Shown one piece after another: positions 1 through 5,019 of a DNA stretch of 5,019 nt (the first letter of the stretch is position 1; each line of letters begins with the position of its first letter). A program made the translations under genes and the position numbers. This DNA comes from Ruminococcus flavefaciens (GTDB lineage Bacteria > Bacillota > Clostridia > Oscillospirales > Ruminococcaceae), in contig DBYI01000004.1 of assembly GCA_002310115.1 (NCBI GenBank), positions 1 to 5,019 on the forward strand, in the 5' to 3' direction. Under the pieces are notes generated by a model. It saw only the letters and a program-made list of their open reading frames with translations. It searched no databases and was not told where the DNA came from.

Positions 1-18
1 TTGCTACAAGTAGCAACG
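1..18 (+). repeat. Palindromic repeat, copy 1 (left edge)
   Basis: The sequence TTGCTACAAGTAGCAACG holds inverted arms TTGCTAC and GTAGCAA around AA. It is identical over 18 bases to copy 3 at 376-393. It is cut by the window edge, so an eighth arm base may lie outside. In the reading frame it gives A-T-S-S-N. Confidence 0.75.
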
Positions 19-572
19 TTCAAAGCACAGGAGAAAATGAAAAAATCGTTGACATAAGTAACAACGAGATAAAAGACGTTGTTACAAGTAGCAACGATGA
101 TAGTCCTGAATTTACAGCTATCCACGAAACGGTATTAATTGATATAAACAATCCTATATCACCATATATTGATACACTTGCTCTCTTTGAGAGTCAGAAA
201 ATAAGGATATATGGCGATGAAGTGTTGACAGACAATGAAGTCGAATACGACAAGGTCAACCTTAACATTGAAAGGTTTGACTTAGGAGAACCGATAATGA
301 GAAAGGAGGAATATGAAAATGAGGATCAGGAACAGATCACGCCCGATGTTATAAATCCAGATGGTAGTATTGAAGTTGCTACAAGTAGCAACGATGATAC
401 GACAGATAGGCAATATGATTTTGAAGTCCTCGATGAAGTGGCTTCATCTATTGAGGATTTAACCTCAGACGATATAAACAAAGCAATTATAAAGGCGTCC
501 GAAAATCATGCAGTATCAGACGATGTGATACAAGACGACTATGATTTTGACGTTGAATTCAGAGATTTTTAA
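3..572 (+). CDS. 3' end of an unidentified gene; acidic, low-complexity C-terminal tail
   Basis: The frame is open from the left edge to TAA at 570-572, giving 189 visible residues; the true start lies outside. A GTG at 222 is in frame but has no ribosome binding site, so it is not a credible start. The sequence is rich in Asp, Glu, Ser, Thr and Asn with few hydrophobic runs, and ends in a very acidic stretch (DDYDFDVEFRDF). The motif V-(A/T)-T-S-S-N occurs near residues 1-5, 27-31 and 125-130, encoded by a palindromic DNA repeat. Two related segments, RQYDFEVLDEV and DDYDFDVEF, suggest further internal duplication. No catalytic motif or membrane segment is visible. I do not recognise the family. 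In Tn1549-like elements the gene just before the small pilin-like gene is often the VirD4-type coupling protein, whose acidic tail can bind substrates. That identity is only a position-based guess; a relaxase tail or an accessory protein is equally possible. Confidence 0.75.
   Translation, partial: ATSSNVQSTGENEKIVDISNNEIKDVVTSSNDDSPEFTAIHETVLIDINNPISPYIDTLALFESQKIRIYGDEVLTDNEVEYDKVNLNIERFDLGEPIMRKEEYENEDQEQITPDVINPDGSIEVATSSNDDTTDRQYDFEVLDEVASSIEDLTSDDINKAIIKASENHAVSDDVIQDDYDFDVEFRDF
77..96 (+). repeat. Palindromic repeat, copy 2
   Basis: Arms CGTTGTTAC and GTAGCAACG flank AA; the single imperfection is a T opposite G, which would be a G-U pair in RNA. With the bases that follow (GATGATA) it matches copy 3 over about 22 bases with one difference. 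It is read as V-T-S-S-N-D-D in the same frame as the other copies. Confidence 0.75.
375..399 (+). repeat. Palindromic repeat, copy 3
   Basis: Positions 375-392 form a perfect 8-bp inverted repeat, GTTGCTAC-AA-GTAGCAAC, followed by GATGATA as in copy 2. It encodes V-A-T-S-S-N-D-D. Its centre is 297 nt (99 codons) from copy 2, and copies 1 and 2 are 78 nt (26 codons) apart. Recombination between any two copies would therefore keep the reading frame. Confidence 0.8.
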
Positions 573-595
573 TTAAAAAACGGAGGAATAATATT

Positions 596-1060
596 ATGAA
601 AAAGTTTTTTGTACGTATAACAACACTGGTTATGGCTGTTTTTACAATGGCTATTATGGCAGCACTTCCTGTTACAGCATTTGCAGCTGAGGCAAACAAT
701 GGAGAAGTATACATAGCACAGGCTTTAGCAGATGACGGCGATTATGCCATAGTACAGCTTGGTAATCCAGCTGACGGTGGCGGTGCAGATGCAGGTGCAG
801 GTGCAGGTGCTGGTGGCGGTCATACTGGAAAATCAGGTTCATCAGATGCTGATAGTGCATACGAAAGTGTAATGGACTTCATTATCACTTGGGTACGCCG
901 TATTGGTGCAGCAGTTGCATTCTTTGGCGGTATCATGCTTGCACTTGCACTTAAAAAGAACGACGCAGACCAGAAGGAAGATGGTATAAAGACAATGGTG
1001 GCTGGCTTCGTAGTCTGGGCTATCTGCTTTGCTGTTGATAAGTTTGACTTATTCACCTGA
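596..1060 (+). CDS. Pilin-like small membrane protein with signal peptide (VirB2/TrbC- or Maff2-like topology)
   Basis: 154 residues. The ATG at 596 follows GGAGG (582-586) by 9 nt and lies 23 nt after the previous stop; TGA at 1058 is followed by an in-frame TAA. Residues 1-30 are a clear signal peptide: basic MKKFFVR, a hydrophobic core, and likely cleavage after AFA. Next come a short polar region, a Gly/Ala/Ser linker (about 59-85), and two hydrophobic helices (about 99-119 and 133-150) joined by a charged loop (KKNDADQKEDG). A secreted precursor with a two-helix hairpin is the architecture of VirB2/TrbC pilins and resembles the Maff2 small membrane proteins found before the VirB6-like gene in Firmicute conjugative transposons. 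The helical unit is clearly related to both halves of the next gene product. A pilin or channel subunit is inferred from topology and position. The 124-residue mature form and the glycine linker are unusual for a simple pilin. Confidence 0.8.
   Translation: MKKFFVRITTLVMAVFTMAIMAALPVTAFAAEANNGEVYIAQALADDGDYAIVQLGNPADGGGADAGAGAGAGGGHTGKSGSSDADSAYESVMDFIITWVRRIGAAVAFFGGIMLALALKKNDADQKEDGIKTMVAGFVVWAICFAVDKFDLFT
782..811 (+). repeat. GGTGCA hexanucleotide microsatellite in the linker
   Basis: Five consecutive six-base units (GGTGCA, GATGCA, GGTGCA, GGTGCA, GGTGCT) encode an alternating Gly-Ala tract at residues 63-72. Gain or loss of whole units would change linker length by two residues without breaking the frame. 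Confidence 0.7.
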
Positions 1061-1072
1061 TAAAATATTATA

Positions 1073-1098
1073 TCTGCCCTTGCAATAGCAAGGGCAGA
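1073..1098 (+). terminator. Strong hairpin between genes; possible attenuator or mRNA-stability element
   Basis: TCTGCCCTTGC (1073-1083) and GCAAGGGCAGA (1088-1098) pair perfectly over 11 bp around the loop AATA. It lies 12 nt after the stop of the pilin-like gene and 8 nt before the ribosome binding site of the next gene. The right side continues AATACTTCTAAGG, with no run of T, so it is not a classic intrinsic terminator. It more likely allows read-through, or protects the 3' end of the upstream message. The hairpin is seen directly; its role is inferred. Confidence 0.55.
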
Positions 1099-1105
1099 AT
1101 ACTTC

Positions 1106-1113
1106 TAAGGAGG
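1106..1113 (+). promoter_or_regulatory. Ribosome binding site that fixes the start at 1122
   Basis: TAAGGAGG ends 8 nt before ATG 1122, which is ideal spacing. The in-frame GTG at 1116 would be only 2 nt away and is therefore unlikely as the start. Confidence 0.8.
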
Positions 1114-1121
1114 AAGTGATA

Positions 1122-1619
1122 ATGGAAATAATATCACATTTCATGGCTCTTTTCTTAGAGATACTTCCACCACCACCAGAGGGAACACCAAATGAGCTTG
1201 CTAAGAACGGCATTGATTTTTTTGCAACATGGATAGCTCGTTGTGGCGGTCTTGTGGCTTTTATCGGTGCTGTAAAGCTTGGTCTTTCAATCAAAGATGA
1301 TAATGCTAAAGAACAGATGTTAGCCATACTTGTTATGGTATCGGGATTTATGATCAAAGCGGCTGTATCTGATTTGAATGTTTTCCATATTCCAACGACA
1401 TATACTGAAGCTGCCGCAAATTTGGAGTTCAAATCCATTTTAAACTTTGTAGGTAAATGGATACGCCGTGTCGGAGCATTTGGATTGTTTATGGGAGCCG
1501 CCATGCTTGGATTATCCATGAAAGATCACGATGCCGGAAGAAAAGTTATAGCTTTAAAAACAATATCATCAGGTGGTGTCGTAGTTGCTGTATCTGCTAT
1601 TCTCAGCACATTTGTATAA
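1122..1619 (+). CDS. Membrane protein of two tandem pilin-like units
   Basis: 165 residues from ATG 1122, chosen over GTG 1116 on ribosome-binding-site spacing. After a short hydrophobic N-terminus and a proline patch (LPPPPEG, 15-21) come two homologous units at about 31-89 and 106-164. Each has an aromatic start (DFFATW or NFVGKW), an Arg and Gly after the Trp (W-I-A-R-C-G-G; W-I-R-R-V-G-A), a first helix ending in LGLS-(I/M)-K, a charged loop (DDNAKEQ; DHDAGRK), and a second helix with a central Gly. This is the same unit as in the preceding protein (W-V-R-R-I-G-A, LALALK). Four membrane segments are expected. There is no clear cleavable signal peptide. The likely role is a membrane subunit of the conjugation channel, akin to Maff2/TrbC-type small proteins and placed just before the VirB6-like gene. 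The exact family is uncertain, and I cannot say whether the product is processed into two units. Confidence 0.78.
   Translation: MEIISHFMALFLEILPPPPEGTPNELAKNGIDFFATWIARCGGLVAFIGAVKLGLSIKDDNAKEQMLAILVMVSGFMIKAAVSDLNVFHIPTTYTEAAANLEFKSILNFVGKWIRRVGAFGLFMGAAMLGLSMKDHDAGRKVIALKTISSGGVVVAVSAILSTFV
1212..1613 (+). repeat. Tandem duplication of the two-helix unit within the gene (units 1212-1388 and 1437-1613)
   Basis: The two halves align from the Trp through the LGLSxK motif to the second helix. The distance between the two Trp residues (37 and 113) is 76 residues. A third related unit lies in the preceding gene at about 872-1054. Similarity is evident in the protein but largely eroded in the DNA, so the duplication is old. 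Confidence 0.7.
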
Positions 1620-1626
1620 GAAGGAG
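1620..1626 (+). promoter_or_regulatory. Ribosome binding site that fixes the start at 1634
   Basis: GAAGGAG lies 7 nt before ATG 1634. The frame is open upstream to 1457, but that stretch overlaps the previous gene and has no such site, so 1634 is the real start. Confidence 0.8.
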
Positions 1627-1633
1627 TGATATA

Positions 1634-2797
1634 ATGCACGGTGTAATACCTTATCCTCAATATCAGCAATTAATGAAATTACGCAGAACCGTATATACGA
1701 TTATTATCGTATGTGGACTGTTTATGATATTCTGCCCTCCGCTTATAGCTCATGCGGATATGTTTGGATATTACGTTCCTGACGTTTATGCCGAAATAAC
1801 AGAGAATGTCAATGATACAAATCATATTTTAACAAAAGCATTTACGTTTTCTAAGACATCTCCTTACGAAATCGTAAATACATTACGTCCGTCGACTTCG
1901 CAAGGAATACTTGCCATAAGAATAAGAGAAGCTTCAAAAACGCTTGCACTTGTTACTGCTACATTACTTCTTATGGTGGATTTTTTCAGAAAAACGATAA
2001 ACTTTGAATGGTCATCAAAATGGGAGAATATCCTTATATTTCTTATAAAAATAATTGTTATCAAACAAGTCGTTCAAAATGCAGATGTAATTGTTGGGTA
2101 CATTTACTCGTTTTTTGACTCACTCAACGATGCTGCAACAAGTACGACTATTCATTATCTGCCTGACGGAAATGCGGCAGATTATACAGCAACCGTTAAA
2201 CAAGGTCTTATAAAGCAATTATCAAAAGGTTGGTGGGACTATTGGTACGATAAAGGTGCTGACAACGTATATGATACGTATACATATCATATATCACAGG
2301 ATGCTGTAAAAATGTTTTATCCTGACGCTACATTTCCAGCAGCAAAAGTCTTTAGTGACGTTGATACATTTACGGAAGCATTTCCCTCACCGACTAATAA
2401 AATCAATTTTTTTCCAACGCTTGAAATTTACGTCAAGCTTAAACCTATATTCCTTGTAATGAAAGCAATTGCTTACATTATATTTGTAATTATTATCGGT
2501 AGAGTATTTGAACTCGCCGTATATACACTGCTTGCACCGCTTCCTCTTGCGACATTTGCATCTGAAACAACACATGATGTGGCTAAGAACTTCCTGAAAA
2601 ACTATATATCAGTTGTAATTCAGGTAGCTGTCATAGTCGTGATGTTTGTCGTATATGTTGCTACAAATCAATTTGTAGTTGAATGGATGAAAAAGAACGG
2701 TACAGCAACACTCATGAATTTTATTTGTCTATGTGCTTTAGGACTTGGCGTTATGCGTTCCGGTACATGGTCTAAGAAAATATGCGGTATAGCATAA
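1634..2797 (+). CDS. VirB6/TrbL-like polytopic conjugation channel protein
   Basis: 387 residues from ATG 1634, 14 nt after the previous stop. The N-terminus has a basic segment (KLRR) and a hydrophobic stretch (20-38) ending in AHAD, which looks like a signal peptide or first helix. Further hydrophobic segments lie at about 103-117, 131-161, 267-305 (long, likely two helices), 322-346 and 358-373. A polar, Tyr/Asp-rich loop at about 162-265 is likely outside the membrane. The motif APLPLATFAS (301-310), followed by a charged segment and another long helix, is typical of the TrbL/VirB6 core. VirB6-type proteins form part of the inner-membrane channel of type IV secretion. A position between pilin-like genes and PrgI/VirB4 is standard for Firmicute conjugative transposons. 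The assignment rests on topology, this motif and context. It might instead be given a specific CTn family name that I cannot determine by eye. Confidence 0.8.
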   Translation: MHGVIPYPQYQQLMKLRRTVYTIIIVCGLFMIFCPPLIAHADMFGYYVPDVYAEITENVNDTNHILTKAFTFSKTSPYEIVNTLRPSTSQGILAIRIREASKTLALVTATLLLMVDFFRKTINFEWSSKWENILIFLIKIIVIKQVVQNADVIVGYIYSFFDSLNDAATSTTIHYLPDGNAADYTATVKQGLIKQLSKGWWDYWYDKGADNVYDTYTYHISQDAVKMFYPDATFPAAKVFSDVDTFTEAFPSPTNKINFFPTLEIYVKLKPIFLVMKAIAYIIFVIIIGRVFELAVYTLLAPLPLATFASETTHDVAKNFLKNYISVVIQVAVIVVMFVVYVATNQFVVEWMKKNGTATLMNFICLCALGLGVMRSGTWSKKICGIA

Positions 2798-2832
2798 GGT
2801 TGAAGTAATAAGAAATACAGAGAGGTGAAACA

Positions 2833-3228
2833 ATGTTAGAAGTAAAGATACCAATAGAGATACAAGGATATAAATCAAAAGTAATAGCTGGTCTGACACT
2901 TCGTCAGCTTATAGCCATAGGTGGAGCTTTTATAACTGCTTTACCGATAGGTGTGTATGGTCGAGGACATATTTCTTCGGATATACTTCCGTGGTTTGTA
3001 ATAGCAACTACTATTCCGTGGGTGCTTTGGGGCTTTTTCACCTTTCAGGGGTTGAAGTTTGAGGATTATTTCCTTTCATGGCTTTCTTTCAATTTCTTAC
3101 CTCAGAAAAGAGTATATGAGGATACTGACGGAAGCCTTTTACAAGCTTTACATGAAGAATTACTGGAAGAAAAAATAGTTCAGCAGCTTATAGAGAGCGG
3201 TGAATATGAAATAGATCAGGAGGAGTGA
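2833..3228 (+). CDS. prgI: PrgI-family (VirB3-like) membrane protein
   Basis: 131 residues; ATG 2833 follows GAGGTG (2822-2827) by 5 nt. The N-terminus (EVKIPIEIQGYKSKVIAGLT) leads to LRQL at 23-26 and a first membrane helix (about 24-42). A second helix (about 51-70, Trp-rich) is followed by FQGLKFEDY (71-79). This pattern of two helices, an Arg-Gln before the first, and an F-x-G-x-x-F-E segment after the second is that of PrgI-family proteins. The C-terminal part is helical and very acidic (ELLEEK to EYEIDQEE). PrgI proteins are small inner-membrane components of Gram-positive type IV secretion, comparable to VirB3, and are nearly always encoded next to the VirB4-like ATPase, as here. The stop overlaps the ribosome-binding region of the next gene, which suggests coupled translation. 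Confidence 0.88.
   Translation: MLEVKIPIEIQGYKSKVIAGLTLRQLIAIGGAFITALPIGVYGRGHISSDILPWFVIATTIPWVLWGFFTFQGLKFEDYFLSWLSFNFLPQKRVYEDTDGSLLQALHEELLEEKIVQQLIESGEYEIDQEE
3218..3225 (+). promoter_or_regulatory. Ribosome binding site of the VirB4-like gene, inside the end of the PrgI gene
   Basis: AGGAGGAG sits within the last codons of the preceding gene; its last GGAG ends 13 nt before ATG 3239, slightly longer than usual spacing. No closer in-frame start exists, and the next ATG (3269) has no such site. Translational coupling with the PrgI gene is plausible. Confidence 0.65.
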
Positions 3229-3238
3229 AGAAACATAT

Positions 3239-5019
3239 ATGAACATATTTGGGAAGAAAAATAAAGAAATGAGTTCAGCCAAAGAACGTGACAAAGAACG
3301 TGAAGCACAGCAGAAAACAAAGAAAAAAGAAAAGGTTCAGAAAGAGAAGCGAAAGATAAAACGTACTACTATCCAGACATTACCTTATGAGTGCTTTGTA
3401 AGTAATTATGTTATGCTTAACAAAACAGGTGTTAAGGTAGGAAAGCAAACCGCCAATTTATATTCTAAAACATATCTCGTTCCTGACATTAATTATTCTA
3501 CAGTTCCTATAAAGAGGCAAGGAGAATTACAGGCTTTGTATATTGAGTTACTGAATGGATTTGATGATACAGCAAGCTTGCAGATCTCTTTATTGAATTC
3601 TCCGATAAATATAGAGCAGTTCACAGAAAAAATCCTATTAAAAGATAAGCAAGACGGACTTGACGATGAGAGGAATGAATTCAACGATATACTCAGGGAA
3701 AAGATAATTCACGGACAGAATGGATTACAGTGCAGAAAGTTATTTACGGTGACTGTTACAGCTGTTAATTTTGAAGCTGCCAATACTCGTTTTTTCAATA
3801 TAGAAGCGCACATGGTGAATTGTCTTAATCGTATGGGTACAGATATTATTCCGCTTAACGCCAATGAGCGTGTAAGACTTATAGCTGATATTCTGAGGGA
3901 CGTTAATTGTAAGATTATTCCATGTTCCCGTGACGAGTTTGCAAGAAAGGCTGAAAAGCAGCATTGCTGTCCAGAGTACATGGAATTTAAAAAGGATTAT
4001 TTCCTTTTCAACGATAAATATGCTCGTTGCATAGCTATTCAGAAATATCCAGCATCCATTATGGATACAATTTTTAAGAGTATTATAGAGCTAAATCAGA
4101 CAATGATAATCACGGAAAATCTTGACTTTGTAGAGCAGTCGGAAGCAATAAGGCTGCTGGAAAGAAAGAGTACTGATATGAAACAGGAAGCTATTGTCAA
4201 GACAAGGAAATCGTCCGAAGCAGCACGAGGTGCTTTCATTGATCCGATAGAAGGTTCTCAGCTTCAAAGAGATATGGAAGCAGCACAGACTCTCCTTACA
4301 GATTTACAGGAAAGAAACGAAAAAATGCTTCGTGGACAGATCATTATTATGATAACAGCTGATACGTATGATGAGCTTGAAAAAAATACAGATGCACTGA
4401 AAATCGTACTTCGTAAATATCAATTAGTGCCTATGAGATGTGCTGGATTACAGGAAGAAGCTTTCTGTAGCGTTCTTCCTGTGGGTAATTCATCTTCGAT
4501 TGATAAGGAAAAAAATCTCCAGATAAGAAGAACTCTTTCTTCATCTGCAACATCTGGTTTCATGCCGTTCAATTCAAAGGAGTTGCTTCATGAAGGTGGC
4601 TTGTACTACGGTCAAAATCAAGTGACAAAAAATCTCATTCTTTTTGATCGCAGAGCTTTAAAAAATCCTAACGGTTTTATCCTCGGTGTTCCCGGAGGAG
4701 GTAAGGGTGTACAAGCCAAAATTGAAATGATTTATTCAATTTTACAGACAGATGAAGAAATCATTATTCTTGATCCTGAAGGAGAGTATACTGCCCTTGC
4801 TGAAAAGCATGGAGGTGAAGTTATATACATATCTGAGAATTCTCAGACACACATAAATCCTCTTGATTTAACAGAAAATCCTGATGCCGGTGATAATGAA
4901 TACGATCCGTTGAAGGCTAAACTGAGTTTCCTATTATCGTTTTTCTCTACAATTATGGGAAATGAAAAAATATCCCCTATTCAAAAAACAATCATCGACA
5001 ATGTAATGCATAACACTTA
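3239..5019 (+). CDS. virB4: VirB4-like conjugation ATPase, cut by the right edge
   Basis: 593 residues are visible and the frame is still open at the right edge; relatives are around 800 residues, so roughly the last quarter is missing. Residues 1-45 are highly basic and probably coiled coil or disordered (18 Lys/Arg against 7 Asp/Glu to residue 42). The domain that follows resembles the N-terminal half of Firmicute VirB4 proteins, including a long helical stretch (about 300-365). The P-loop is at 483-490: G-V-P-G-G-G-K-G, with K489. The usual Ser/Thr after the Lys is Gly490. A second conserved VirB4 element, ILDPEGEY (D512 to Y517), follows, then INPLDL, also common in this family. The Walker B Asp-Glu and the C-terminal motifs lie beyond the edge. 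VirB4 ATPases sit at the membrane and energise channel assembly and DNA transfer. The PrgI gene lies 10 nt upstream, the usual pairing. Family assignment is confident; an altered ATP site is possible. Confidence 0.9.
   Translation, partial: MNIFGKKNKEMSSAKERDKEREAQQKTKKKEKVQKEKRKIKRTTIQTLPYECFVSNYVMLNKTGVKVGKQTANLYSKTYLVPDINYSTVPIKRQGELQALYIELLNGFDDTASLQISLLNSPINIEQFTEKILLKDKQDGLDDERNEFNDILREKIIHGQNGLQCRKLFTVTVTAVNFEAANTRFFNIEAHMVNCLNRMGTDIIPLNANERVRLIADILRDVNCKIIPCSRDEFARKAEKQHCCPEYMEFKKDYFLFNDKYARCIAIQKYPASIMDTIFKSIIELNQTMIITENLDFVEQSEAIRLLERKSTDMKQEAIVKTRKSSEAARGAFIDPIEGSQLQRDMEAAQTLLTDLQERNEKMLRGQIIIMITADTYDELEKNTDALKIVLRKYQLVPMRCAGLQEEAFCSVLPVGNSSSIDKEKNLQIRRTLSSSATSGFMPFNSKELLHEGGLYYGQNQVTKNLILFDRRALKNPNGFILGVPGGGKGVQAKIEMIYSILQTDEEIIILDPEGEYTALAEKHGGEVIYISENSQTHINPLDLTENPDAGDNEYDPLKAKLSFLLSFFSTIMGNEKISPIQKTIIDNVMHNT

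Noticed and set aside
49..77. TTGACA at 49-54 (and another at 225-230) as possible -35 boxes
   Set aside because: No acceptable -10 box lies 16-18 bases downstream of either, and both are inside a coding region.
1..399. The palindromic repeats as a CRISPR array
   Set aside because: Spacing is very uneven (78 and 297 nt between centres), the repeats are read as protein, and there are no regular spacers.
513..531. Short inverted repeat GTATCA / TGATAC near the end of the first gene
   Set aside because: Six-base arms are expected by chance; no second copy or regulatory context supports it.
672..1056. Two open frames on the minus strand opposite the pilin-like gene
   Set aside because: They lie antisense to a well-supported gene with signal peptide and ribosome binding site; their His/Leu- and Ser/Ala-rich sequences are mirror images of the Gly/Ala repeat and membrane helices, and neither has a clear ribosome binding site.
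1049..1519. A 156-codon open frame on the minus strand
   Set aside because: It is antisense to the two-unit membrane gene and spans the hairpin; its composition follows the opposite strand and no family is recognisable.
1457..1633. Upstream extension of the VirB6-like frame
   Set aside because: It overlaps the end of the previous gene, encodes an unlikely Cys/Arg/Ser-rich peptide, and a proper ribosome binding site marks ATG 1634.
2268..2293. AT-rich inverted repeat TATATGATA / TATCATATA with an 8-base loop
   Set aside because: It is weak, AT-only apart from one pair, and explained by a Tyr/Asp/His-rich coding stretch in the VirB6-like gene.
3493..3981. Three minus-strand open frames opposite the VirB4-like gene
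   Set aside because: They are antisense to an unbroken, motif-bearing gene and have no ribosome binding site or recognisable product.

Overview
The window is a stretch of the transfer module of an integrative and conjugative element or conjugative plasmid from a low-GC Gram-positive host. The likely host is a Clostridia-type gut Firmicute of the Ruminococcus/Oscillospiraceae or Lachnospiraceae kind. The basis is AT-rich coding sequence, strong AGGAGG-type ribosome binding sites, close one-direction packing, and the gene order small membrane proteins, VirB6/TrbL-like channel protein, PrgI-family protein, VirB4-like ATPase. This order is well known from Firmicute conjugative transposons of the Tn1549/CTn type. 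Nothing here tells plasmid from chromosome, and species cannot be named.

Layout, all on the + strand: (1) positions 3-572 are the 3' end of a gene whose start lies left of the window. It encodes an acidic, probably disordered tail carrying three copies of a palindromic DNA repeat that is read as V-(A/T)-T-S-S-N. (2) Positions 596-1060 encode a secreted or membrane pilin-like protein with a signal peptide, a Gly/Ala linker and a two-helix membrane hairpin. (3) A perfect 11-bp hairpin lies at 1073-1098. (4) Positions 1122-1619 encode a membrane protein made of two tandem copies of the same two-helix unit. (5) Positions 1634-2797 encode a polytopic VirB6/TrbL-like protein. (6) Positions 2833-3228 encode a PrgI-family (VirB3-like) protein. 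(7) From 3239 to the right edge runs a VirB4-like ATPase, cut off after 593 residues.

Gaps between genes are 23, 61, 14, 35 and 10 nt, every gene has its own ribosome binding site, and I find no convincing internal promoter. The set therefore looks like part of one long transfer operon. The inferred job is building a type IV secretion channel: the pilin-like proteins and the VirB6-like protein would form the membrane channel, PrgI would anchor the ATPase, and VirB4 would power assembly or transfer. The coupling protein, relaxase, cell-wall hydrolase and the VirB4 C-terminus are expected outside the window.

The overall system is a known type. The unusual points are the translated palindromes in the first gene, the three-fold pilin-like unit spread over two genes, the hairpin between those two genes, and a VirB4 Walker A motif that has Gly where Ser/Thr is expected.
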